Shown: positions 31,848-39,880 of the stretch, one piece after another
Layout: each line of letters opens with the position of its first letter
How positions within the stretch are numbered: position 1 is the stretch's first letter
Assembly: GCA_027067575.1 (NCBI GenBank)
Contig: JAMOVQ010000039.1
Coordinates: 1-54,193 of the forward strand
DNA from: Thermoanaerobaculia bacterium
Lineage (GTDB): Bacteria > Acidobacteriota > Thermoanaerobaculia > Thermoanaerobaculales > Sulfomarinibacteraceae
Direction: 5' to 3'
Length of the DNA: 54,193 bases
The notes under the pieces: model-generated
The model's input: the letters and a program-made list of their open reading frames with translations, nothing else
Told to the model about the DNA's origin: nothing
Databases searched by the model: none
Translations under genes and position numbers: made by a program

Positions 31848-32655
31848 CGCCCCCCCCCGACGGCTCGAACAGCCCGGCCTCCTCGGGAGAGAGACCGCCG
31901 AACCGCCGCTCCCGCCCCTGGTAGTCCACGATCGCCCGGAACAGCTCGGCCTTCCCGAAGTCGGGCCACAGCACCGGCGTGAAGTAGATCTCGGTGTAGG
32001 CGATCTGCCACAGCAGGAAGTTCGAGATCCGCTGCTCTCCCGAGGTCCGGATCAACAGGTCCGGATCGGGCGTGGCAGCCGTCGCCAGGTGCCCGGCGAT
32101 CCACGCCTCGTCGATCTGGTCGGGGTGGACCTTCCCGTCCCAGGCCAGCCGGACGGCCTCACGGACCATGTCCGTCACCTCCTGCCGTCCCGAGTAGTTG
32201 AGGGCAATCTGGAACACCGTGCCGGTGCACCGGGAGGTCGCCTCCACGGCGCGGCGGAGCGCCTTCTGGACGCTGGGATCCAGCTGATCGATCCGCCCGA
32301 TCGGCACGAACCGGAGGTTGTTCTCCACGACATGCTCCAGCTCCTTCCGGATGTACTCCTTGAGGAGGTTCATCAGTGTCAGCACTTCGTGACGGGGTCG
32401 TTTCCAGTTCTCCGTGGAGAAGGCGTACAGGGTGATCGCCTCCAGACCCAGTCTGGCGGCCGCCTCCACGGTCTCCCGGACCGCGCGGATTCCGGCCCGG
32501 TGACCCGCAACTCTCGGCAGGTTTCGAGCCCGTGCCCACCGTCCGTTCCCGTCCATGATGATGGCGACGTGTCGAGGCAGGCGGTCAGGGTCGATCCTGT
32601 CGAGGAGCTCCCGCTCCGGAGTCCCCGGCCCGGCGATGGTGTCGAGATCGTCCAT
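31834..32655 (-). CDS. uppS: Polyprenyl (undecaprenyl) diphosphate synthase
   Basis: This 273-residue cis-prenyltransferase has HVAIIMDGNGRWAR with catalytic D35, HRAG, LYAFSTENWKRP, and the C-terminal signature DLLIRTSGEQRISNFLLWQ followed by AYTEIYFTPVLWPDF. It makes the C55-type lipid carrier for peptidoglycan and surface polymers. The C-terminus (GGGDGGS) is encoded across a run of nine G. A TAGACT box about 20 bases upstream of the ATG suggests a promoter with a short leader (AGGGGTG as ribosome binding site). It overlaps cdsA by 14 bases. Confidence 0.94.
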   Translation of the reverse strand: MDDLDTIAGPGTPERELLDRIDPDRLPRHVAIIMDGNGRWARARNLPRVAGHRAGIRAVRETVEAAARLGLEAITLYAFSTENWKRPRHEVLTLMNLLKEYIRKELEHVVENNLRFVPIGRIDQLDPSVQKALRRAVEATSRCTGTVFQIALNYSGRQEVTDMVREAVRLAWDGKVHPDQIDEAWIAGHLATAATPDPDLLIRTSGEQRISNFLLWQIAYTEIYFTPVLWPDFGKAELFRAIVDYQGRERRFGGLSPEEAGLFEPSGGGDGGS

Positions 32656-32681
32656 CCATCACCCCTGAGCGCCGAAGTCTA

Positions 32682-33440
32682 TCACAGCGCCCCCGCCGGA
32701 GGCCGGCCGTAGAAGACCCGTTCCAGCGTCAGCCCCCGGCCCGGCGCCGTCCAGACCGGCTGTCCCGGGACGGGCTCTGCGAGGAACCGCTCCACGTCTC
32801 CCGCCGTCCGGCGGCCCCATCCCACCTCCATCAGCGCCCCCACCATCCGGCGCACCTGGTACCGGAGGAACCCGTCCCCCTCCACCACCACGGTCAGCCC
32901 ACCGGGCCGGAAACGCAGCTCGAACCTGCGGATCGTCCGCACCGTGTCCGCCCGCCCGTGGTCGGGAACCGTGAACGATGCAACGTCGTGGCGGCCTCTG
33001 AACAGCGCGGCGACTTCTCCCATGGCCTGGCGGTCGAGGGGGGGCCTCGCCACCACTGAGCGTAGTCCGGCCCAGGGCAGGCGGGGCGCCCTCCAGAGGA
33101 ACCGGTACACGTACCGCTTGCCCCTGGCATCCCGGAGCGCATGGAACGCCGGTGCGGCGCGTCCCGCCCGCACGACCCGCACTTCAGGGGGCAATGCGCC
33201 GTCCATCGCCGCCCTGAGGCCGTGCCCCGGCACGTCGACGGCGAGATCCACGTGCGCCACCTGCCCTGCCGCGTGGACCCCGGAATCGGTTCGCCCGGCA
33301 CCCGTCACCGTCGCCGTCCCCCCGAACAGGCGCGTCAGCGCCTCCTCCACCGTCCCCTGGACCGTCCGGACGCCGGGCTGCCGCTGCCAGCCCGCGAACG
33401 CCGTCCCCAGGTACGCCAGCGTCATCCGGTATCGCGGCAC
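32682..33440 (-). CDS. truA: tRNA pseudouridine synthase A
   Basis: This 252-residue enzyme converts U38-40 of tRNA anticodon stems to pseudouridine. It has the catalytic motif GAGRTDSGVHA (Asp52), LAYLGTAFAGWQRQP at the start, KRYVYRF, FTVPDHGRADTVRTI and FLRYQVRRMVGALMEVG. The start is taken as GTG at 33440, which gives the normal N-terminus PRYRMTLAYLG. A GACCAT sequence (a weak -10) lies 6 bases before it, so a leaderless mRNA is possible; a longer frame upstream runs into accC. The 64-base gap from accC and 26-base gap to uppS hold no other gene. Confidence 0.9.
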   Translation of the reverse strand: MPRYRMTLAYLGTAFAGWQRQPGVRTVQGTVEEALTRLFGGTATVTGAGRTDSGVHAAGQVAHVDLAVDVPGHGLRAAMDGALPPEVRVVRAGRAAPAFHALRDARGKRYVYRFLWRAPRLPWAGLRSVVARPPLDRQAMGEVAALFRGRHDVASFTVPDHGRADTVRTIRRFELRFRPGGLTVVVEGDGFLRYQVRRMVGALMEVGWGRRTAGDVERFLAEPVPGQPVWTAPGRGLTLERVFYGRPPAGAL

Positions 33441-33504
33441 CCGGCCATGGTCGCAGAGTCCCGCCGCCGTGCCAAGCCGGACCACCTCCTGCGGCGAACG
33501 GCAG

Positions 33505-34842
33505 TCAGACCTGGTAACGCTCCATGAAGCCGGTGTGGAGGCGACCCTCGCGGAAGTCCCGGTCATCCAGGATCCGGAGGTGAAGCGCCAAGGAGGTCCG
33601 GATCCCCTCGATCTCCAGCGAGGTCAGCGCGCGCCGGCCCCGTGCGATGGCCTCCTCCCGGTCCCGCCCGTGAACGATCAGCTTGGCCACGAGCGAGTCG
33701 TAGTACGGCGGGATCGAGTACCCCGCGTACAGGTGGGTGTCAACACGCACCCCCGGACCGCCCGGCAGCGCGAGGAAGGAGACGCGGCCCGGCGAGGGTG
33801 CAAACGTCTCGGGATCCTCGGCGTTGATGCGGAACTCGATGGCGTGCCCGTTCGGGACGATCCGTCCCTTGGGGACCGTCATCCGCTGTCCCGCCGCGAT
33901 CAACAGCTGTTCCTTGACGAGGTCGACGCCGGTCACCATCTCGGTCACCGGGTGCTCCACCTGGATCCGCGTGTTCATCTCCATGAACGAGTACGTCCCG
34001 TCCGGTGCGAGGAGGAACTCCACCGTCCCGGCGCTGAGGTACCCGGCCGAACGCGCGGCCGCGACTGCCGCCCGCCCCATCTCCGCCCGCATCTCGGGCG
34101 TCAGGGCCGGCGAGGGCGACTCCTCCAGTAACTTCTGATGCCGCCGCTGGATCGAGCACTCGCGCTCGCCGAGGTGGATCACACGGCCGTGGGTGTCGGC
34201 CAGGATCTGGAACTCGATGTGCCGTGGCTGTTCCAGGTACTTCTCCAGGTAAATCGCCGGGTCCCCGAACGCCTTCTCGGCCTCGTTCCGCGCCGTGTCG
34301 AACGCCCGCTTGAGCTCCCGCTCGTCGTGGGCCAGGCGCATCCCACGGCCCCCGCCGCCTGCCGACGCCTTGAGAATGACCGGGTAGCCGATCTCCGCGG
34401 CGAGCTCCAGCGCCTCCCCCCGGTTCTGCAGCGGCTCGAGCGAGCCCGGCAAGACGGGGACGCCGGCTGCCGAGACCTTCTTCCGCGCCTCCGACTTGTT
34501 CCCCATCAGGCGAATCGCCGACGGCGGCGGACCGATGAAGGTCAGGCCGCACTCGTGGACGATCTCTGCGAAATGAGCGTTCTCGGCGAGGAACCCGTAC
34601 CCGGGATGGATCGCGTCGGCGCCGGTGATCTCGGCGGCGGCGATGACCGCCGTGATGTTGAGGTAGGAGTTCTGCGGGTACGGCCCGCCGATGCAGACGG
34701 CCTCGTCCGCCTGCCGGACGTGGAGACAGTCGCGGTCGGCCACCGAGTGCACGGCCACCGTCGCGATACCCAGTTCACGGCAGGCGGCGATGATCCGGAG
34801 CGCGATCTCGCCCCTGTTGGCGATCAGGACCTTCGAGAACAT
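33505..34842 (-). CDS. accC: Acetyl-CoA carboxylase, biotin carboxylase subunit
   Basis: This 445-residue ATP-grasp protein has the standard AccC length. Motifs are [90 protein letters not shown] and RINAED. It carboxylates the biotin on AccB in the first step of fatty acid synthesis. The ATG lies one base after the accB stop (TGAGATG), so the pair is translationally coupled. It is a separate copy from the propionyl-CoA-type biotin carboxylase at 20412. Confidence 0.95.
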   Translation of the reverse strand: MFSKVLIANRGEIALRIIAACRELGIATVAVHSVADRDCLHVRQADEAVCIGGPYPQNSYLNITAVIAAAEITGADAIHPGYGFLAENAHFAEIVHECGLTFIGPPPSAIRLMGNKSEARKKVSAAGVPVLPGSLEPLQNRGEALELAAEIGYPVILKASAGGGGRGMRLAHDERELKRAFDTARNEAEKAFGDPAIYLEKYLEQPRHIEFQILADTHGRVIHLGERECSIQRRHQKLLEESPSPALTPEMRAEMGRAAVAAARSAGYLSAGTVEFLLAPDGTYSFMEMNTRIQVEHPVTEMVTGVDLVKEQLLIAAGQRMTVPKGRIVPNGHAIEFRINAEDPETFAPSPGRVSFLALPGGPGVRVDTHLYAGYSIPPYYDSLVAKLIVHGRDREEAIARGRRALTSLEIEGIRTSLALHLRILDDRDFREGRLHTGFMERYQV

Positions 34843-34843
34843 C

Positions 34844-35350
<507 letters not shown>

Positions 35351-35364
35351 CGTGTCGGATCACC

Positions 35365-35718
35365 TCAGATGAACTCGGAGTGAAGCCGTGCCCCGGCAAG
35401 CCTGGACAGGAACCGCGCCTTCCCCTGGAAACCACCGGCCGCGAGCAACACGACGAGGAAGTAACCCGCCGCGATGGTCGTCAGGATGATCGTCAGGAGG
35501 TCGGCCTCCACGGTCACCTGGGCGAGCTCGCCGTGATCGAGCTCGCGGGCCGCCCGCTGGATCTCACGCACGACGGTGGAGTACTCGGCCGCCAGCTCCT
35601 CGAGCCGGCCGTCGTCGTCCACCGTCACCACCGGGATCCCGTCCGCGTCGATGATCGCGGCGCCCCTGGCGCCGGGACACCGCTGCACCACCTCACGGAC
35701 GACATCATCGAATACCAT
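35365..35718 (-). CDS. Roadblock/LC7-domain small protein
   Basis: This 117-residue protein has the Roadblock/LC7 (MglB-like) pattern. It has an amphipathic helix (MVFDDVVREVVQRCPG), a beta-hairpin (GAAIIDADGIPVVTVDDDG), a long helix (LEELAAEYSTVVREIQRAARE), and C-terminal strands (LAQVTVEADLLTIILTTIAAGYFLVVLLAAG). Such proteins dimerise and often act as GTPase-activating or scaffolding partners of MglA-type GTPases that control pilus polarity. No MglA is in the window. The start overlaps the 3' end of the TPR gene by 14 bases; ATG 35718 is taken, with GTG at 35724 as an alternative. Its place after the pil cluster suggests a polarity or assembly role, which is inference. Confidence 0.68.
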   Translation of the reverse strand: MVFDDVVREVVQRCPGARGAAIIDADGIPVVTVDDDGRLEELAAEYSTVVREIQRAARELDHGELAQVTVEADLLTIILTTIAAGYFLVVLLAAGGFQGKARFLSRLAGARLHSEFI

Positions 35719-36967
35719 GGTCACGACTCTCCGCGGCCAGTCTAACCGCGCGCATCCACCCCTGCAACCGCTCGATCTTCCGCTCAGCGAGCGTCGCCGC
35801 GCCCGCGCCCGTCTCGGCGGCACGGATCCGATCGGCAAGCGCGATCGTCTCCTCGGTCTCGCCCTTGAGCGCGACAACCTGCTCGAGCGTGCGCCGGGCC
35901 AGCTCCGGATCCCCCTGTTCCAGCGCGAGGCGCGCCAGCGTCACCGTCGGGAGCGGCATGCCCTCTGGAGTTCCAGGCGGCGACGAGGGCGCCGCGCCAT
36001 CCGGAACGGCCCCAACCTTCACTGCGGATTCGCCCCCCGGCTGGGCCATCTCGTCCCCGTCCGGCGGCAGTCCCAGCGTCTCCGGCCCCACTGGCGGAAC
36101 CTCGTCTGGCGCCCCCTCCACCGGCCACGGGTCCGGGGCCTCCACCGGCACTGCGGCAGCATTCCCCGCCTCCTGGGCCACTGGCCCGGCGGCCTCGGCA
36201 GCCGGTTCCCTGGCCTCCGTCTGCTCGGCCAGGACCAGCGGCTCCTCAGGTTCGAAGGGCGGGGCCTCCCCGGCACCCGGCGGCTCCGGGAGTACCTCCG
36301 GCGGTTCGGGCTCCCCGAACGGCCCCCCCGGCTCCGCGACGGGTTCGGGCGCGGTGGAGCTCTCCACCGCGAACACGTCGTCCTCCGTGGCCCAGACCCC
36401 CGTGTCACCCATGGGAGCGGACCGGAACGGATCCTCCCCGGAGGTGATCGTGACCACCTCGCGCGGTAACGCCGGACGAGGCATTCCTGCGGCGTTCCCC
36501 TCGAAGGCGGCGCCGGAACGAGGCCTTGCCTCCCCGGCCGTTGCGGACGAAACCGCGTCCGGCCCAGCCAGGTTCCGTTCGGCCTCGGCGATCCCCTCAC
36601 CGGCCTCGGCGTCTCCCGGGGCCAGGGCCAGCGTCAGGCGCCACGCGGAGAGTGCCCGGCGCCAGTCCCCCCGGCGGCTCGCGGCCCGTGCGATCAACCG
36701 GGCGGCCTCGGCGTTCTCCGAGTCCACATCGAGGGCCCGGGCGCAGGCCGTCTCGACGGCCCTGAGCTCGCCCCGTTCGAGCTGGACCCCCGCCAGCACG
36801 ACCCACCCCTCCGCAAGCCGCGGATGCCGGCGGAGACCCTCCTCGAGCACCTGGACGGCCTCGTCCAGCGCGCCGTCGTCGGCGAGAGCCCGGCCCAGCG
36901 CCACGAACTGGCGCGAGTCGGGATCCTCGGCGAGCACCCTGCGAAGTCGTTCGACGGTGTCGTTCAT
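35705..36967 (-). CDS. TPR protein with a long acidic Pro/Glu-rich middle region
   Basis: This 420-residue protein has three or four TPR-like repeats at about 3-140 (FVALGRALADDGALDEAVQVLEEGLRRHPRLAEGW and AVETACARALDVDSENAEAARL as parts). A Pro/Glu/Ala-rich region with no fold signature follows at about 150-345. A final TPR-like unit lies at about 350-405 (LARLALEQGDPELARRTLEQVVALKGETEETI). There is no signal peptide, so it is probably cytoplasmic. It starts 10 bases after the hairpin that ends the preceding gene and has no clear ribosome binding site. Its end overlaps the Roadblock gene, so the two products may work together. Function unknown. Confidence 0.65.
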   Translation of the reverse strand: MNDTVERLRRVLAEDPDSRQFVALGRALADDGALDEAVQVLEEGLRRHPRLAEGWVVLAGVQLERGELRAVETACARALDVDSENAEAARLIARAASRRGDWRRALSAWRLTLALAPGDAEAGEGIAEAERNLAGPDAVSSATAGEARPRSGAAFEGNAAGMPRPALPREVVTITSGEDPFRSAPMGDTGVWATEDDVFAVESSTAPEPVAEPGGPFGEPEPPEVLPEPPGAGEAPPFEPEEPLVLAEQTEAREPAAEAAGPVAQEAGNAAAVPVEAPDPWPVEGAPDEVPPVGPETLGLPPDGDEMAQPGGESAVKVGAVPDGAAPSSPPGTPEGMPLPTVTLARLALEQGDPELARRTLEQVVALKGETEETIALADRIRAAETGAGAATLAERKIERLQGWMRAVRLAAESRDHGIR

Positions 36968-36970
36968 GGC

Positions 36971-37006
36971 ACGAAGAAGGCCGCCCGGTCCGGAGACCGG
37001 GCGGCC
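36971..37006 (-). terminator. Hairpin terminator after the IPT-repeat lipoprotein gene
   Basis: A perfect 12 bp stem (GGCCGCCCGGTC / GACCGGGCGGCC) with a 4-base loop, followed on the minus strand by TTCTTCGT. The weak T tract and the TPR start codon only a few bases on suggest partial read-through. Confidence 0.6.
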
Positions 37007-37016
37007 GGACCGGTCG

Positions 37017-39290
37017 TTACTGGCCGTTGCCCGTGACGTTGACCACGGCCGAGTCCTGGGCCCCGCACGCCCCGCCCACGGCGACGATCTGGATCGCGCC
37101 GCCGTACGGTACGGCGTTGGCCGGAGTGAAGGTGACCGTGACCTGGACCTGGCTACCCGGAGAGAGCGTTCCGGTGTCCGGGGAGACCGTGAAGCCGTCG
37201 GGCGGCGTCGCATTCCACTGGAAGGACAGGTCCTCGCCCGTGGTCCCATCGTTCCTGATGGTGAACTGCCACGTCGAGCTGCTGCCGACCGTCACGTTTC
37301 CGAAATCGTGTGACGTGTCACTGACACCCACCACGACCTCCTGGCAGGCGGTCACCGGCGGCACGAGGCTGAACGCCTGGTCCAGGGTGTCGCTACAGCC
37401 CGTGTCCAGGTTCTCCACCGTGACGTCCACCGGGCTCGCTACTTCCTGGCAACCGTTCTTGCCCGCGTTTCCGGTGCACTCGATGACATCGAAGTCGTAG
37501 GTCGAAACGTCCGGCACCGTGGTCTGGATCGTGTCCAGGTCGCCCGCGTTGGGGAACGTCGCGATCTGCGGCTGCAGGTCGTCGAACGTCACCCGAACGG
37601 CCTCCGTGGTATTTGCGACGGCGAAGTTCCGGCCCGAGACGGTGACCGTGTCGCCCGTCGTCCCCTGGCCCGGTGTCAGGTTGTAGATCCGGAGGTCCTG
37701 GCCACCGTAAGTGTACGACCCACCCTCGGCGGTCACGCCGGAGTCGATCTGGGTGACCCGGAACTGCCCGGCCACGTCGGCGCAGGGAACCGGGTCGGCC
37801 GCCCCGGTGACGATGACGATCTGGTTGCCAGAGACGGAGACCACCTGGGCCGGGATCGTCCGGGTCGCGCCACTACCGGGGATCCAGTCAACGGTCAGCG
37901 GTGCCCGGAACCCCGAGCCGAAGATCGTCACCTGGGTCCCGCCGGTGGGCGGACCCTCGGACGGGGCGTTGGAGGTGATGAACATGCTCTCGCCGTAGGT
38001 AAAGGCGCCGGGCAGGGTCGAAGTCAGGCCGCTGTTGACATTGCGGACGGTGACGTCGACGGTCACCGGCGGCGTCAGACCCGTCGGCGTGTAGTCCGGC
38101 GAGAGGCAGACGATCTGGTCGTACGCCACCGAGAGGACATCGGCCTCACGGTCACCGAACATCACCTGGGCCGGGAACTCGAACCCCGTTCCGAAGATCG
38201 TCACATGGGTCCCGCCCTCCATCGGCCCCGAGGTCGGCGAAACGCCGGTGATCTCGGGCTCGGGGTGATCTGCGGTGAAGACGAAACCGTTCGGGCGCGT
38301 CGCCGTCTTCTCGTTGCCGGTCCCCACGCCGCTGCGAACGGTGACGTCGGCGACGTGGTCGCCCTGCACCGGCTCCGCCGAAAGCGGTGGCGTGATCAGG
38401 GAAATCTGGGTCCCGTCGGCGGACAGTGCCACCTCCTGGGCCTGCACGGTCCCAAGATCCGTGGTGAAGCTGACCTCGACGGGCGACTGGAAGTTCCGTC
38501 CGTAGACGGTCACCTGATCGCCGCCCCGCGCCGTGCCTTGAGCGGGGTAAAGCGAGTAGATCTCGGGCTCACCCGTGGTATGCACGAACCGGAACGCGTC
38601 TTGGAGATTGGCCGTGTACGCCAGCCCCGGAATACCGACGACGATCGTCGCCAGGTAGTCCTGCGTCGGATCCGCCCCTGAGAGGGCCGGTGTTCTGACG
38701 AGCGCGGAGTGGTGATCCGCCGCAACGGAGACGACCTCCGCTTGGAAGTTGCCGAGTCCTGCCACGGAGAAGATCACCTGCATGTTGGTGGTGAACCCCG
38801 TTCCCGCGAGGTTGACGGTCTCGCCGCCGTCCTGGGAACCCTGGCTCGGCACGACGCCGTAGAGCGCCAGGACCTCGTCCGCCGCAAACGAGACGGTGAG
38901 CGTCGTCGTGGCCGACTGCGCGCGGACACGAATCGAGTAGTCGCTCGCCGTCGCCGAGTAGAACCGCGCGACGGCCTTGCCACCCGAGGTCGTCGTGGTG
39001 ACGCTGGTGGAGGAGGTCGAGACGAAGAACCCTCCGCCCTCTCCTGAGAGAACCGACGCCTCGAACGCCACGCCCGTCCCGTCCGGCGCAGCGGCTCCGT
39101 TCTTCTGGATCGTGGCGGTCAGCACGACGGTCTCACCGACGATCGGGGTGGCGGGCTGGGCCGTGAACGCCGAAACCGTCCACGTGTCGGTTGGCGGCGT
39201 CGGCGCGGCCGGGGCCGTGGGGCTGTCCCCCGAGCACCCCGCCATGAACGCGAGCGCCGCGACGATGACGAAAGGAAGTGCCTTCTTCAT
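37017..39290 (-). CDS. Lipoprotein with about five IPT/TIG repeats and a C-terminal Ig-like anchor-type domain
   Basis: This 757-residue protein has a lipobox FMAGC (Cys19) and a first Ig-like domain (about 36-135). It then has IPT/TIG-type repeats starting near 145, 245, 346, 437 and 535, each with a GGxxVxxxGxxF core (GGETVNLAGTGF, GGDQVTVYGRNF, GGTHVTIFGTGF, GGTQVTIFGSGF, TGDTVTVSGRNF). The last 100 residues (DFGNVTVGSSSTWQFTIRN) resemble an ASH-like domain. It should be an elongated surface or periplasmic rod. It follows pilQ by two genes and is probably co-transcribed with pilMNOPQ, pointing to a pilus or secretin accessory role that is not established. Confidence 0.78.
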   Translation of the reverse strand: MKKALPFVIVAALAFMAGCSGDSPTAPAAPTPPTDTWTVSAFTAQPATPIVGETVVLTATIQKNGAAAPDGTGVAFEASVLSGEGGGFFVSTSSTSVTTTTSGGKAVARFYSATASDYSIRVRAQSATTTLTVSFAADEVLALYGVVPSQGSQDGGETVNLAGTGFTTNMQVIFSVAGLGNFQAEVVSVAADHHSALVRTPALSGADPTQDYLATIVVGIPGLAYTANLQDAFRFVHTTGEPEIYSLYPAQGTARGGDQVTVYGRNFQSPVEVSFTTDLGTVQAQEVALSADGTQISLITPPLSAEPVQGDHVADVTVRSGVGTGNEKTATRPNGFVFTADHPEPEITGVSPTSGPMEGGTHVTIFGTGFEFPAQVMFGDREADVLSVAYDQIVCLSPDYTPTGLTPPVTVDVTVRNVNSGLTSTLPGAFTYGESMFITSNAPSEGPPTGGTQVTIFGSGFRAPLTVDWIPGSGATRTIPAQVVSVSGNQIVIVTGAADPVPCADVAGQFRVTQIDSGVTAEGGSYTYGGQDLRIYNLTPGQGTTGDTVTVSGRNFAVANTTEAVRVTFDDLQPQIATFPNAGDLDTIQTTVPDVSTYDFDVIECTGNAGKNGCQEVASPVDVTVENLDTGCSDTLDQAFSLVPPVTACQEVVVGVSDTSHDFGNVTVGSSSTWQFTIRNDGTTGEDLSFQWNATPPDGFTVSPDTGTLSPGSQVQVTVTFTPANAVPYGGAIQIVAVGGACGAQDSAVVNVTGNGQ

Positions 39291-39306
39291 GATGCCCTAC
39301 CCCCTG

Positions 39307-39867
39307 CTACTGTGCTGCCGCGTAGGAGAAGTTGAAGGAAACCGGGAACGGTCCGCACTTGATGCTCTTGCCGCTCACCGTCCTGCCGTAGATCTCGATC
39401 TTCAGGCTCTGCCTGATGTTCGACCGGCCGGTCTCCGGATCCGCCCCGCCGTTCTCGGGGTACAGGTTCGACAACGGCAGCTGGTGGAAATACTCCGCCG
39501 GGAAGACGCGGTAGTTGGTCAGGGTCGCGTTGCCACCCGCCGGAACGTAGACGTGCTGATCGATCTGCCACTGGGGCGAGGCCGTCGTACCGCCGTCTTC
39601 CCGGACCGGTGTGATCACCCACCGCGAGAGGTTGACGTCCTGGTTGCTCGTCAGGTCGCCGTTTGGTTCCTTCGGGTGGGACGTGATCGTCATGTTGTCG
39701 ATGACGACGTCGACGGGAATGGCGATGTTGACATCCGGCTGGTACTCGGTGATGTCCGCGGTCAGAAAGACGACGGCCTCGGTCTCGTTCATGGTGCTGT
39801 TGCCGCCGCATGACAGGGTGACGGCGAGGGCCACCGAAAGGACGATGATCGGCAGGGCACGTTGCAT
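39307..39867 (-). CDS. Predicted lipoprotein of unknown function next to pilQ
   Basis: This 186-residue protein has a type II-like signal peptide ending at Cys20 (VTLSCGG, a non-ideal lipobox). It then has a beta-rich region without a motif I recognise; TADITEYQPDVNIAIPVDVVIDNM and SRWVITPVREDGG are notable parts. It lies 13 bases after pilQ and 16 bases before the IPT-repeat lipoprotein gene, so it is in the pil operon. The start is the ATG at 39867, with GGGAGG 7 bases upstream; a GTG directly before it is an alternative. The product could be an outer-membrane partner of the secretin. Confidence 0.6.
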   Translation of the reverse strand: MQRALPIIVLSVALAVTLSCGGNSTMNETEAVVFLTADITEYQPDVNIAIPVDVVIDNMTITSHPKEPNGDLTSNQDVNLSRWVITPVREDGGTTASPQWQIDQHVYVPAGGNATLTNYRVFPAEYFHQLPLSNLYPENGGADPETGRSNIRQSLKIEIYGRTVSGKSIKCGPFPVSFNFSYAAAQ

Positions 39868-39880
39868 CACGCTTCCTCCC

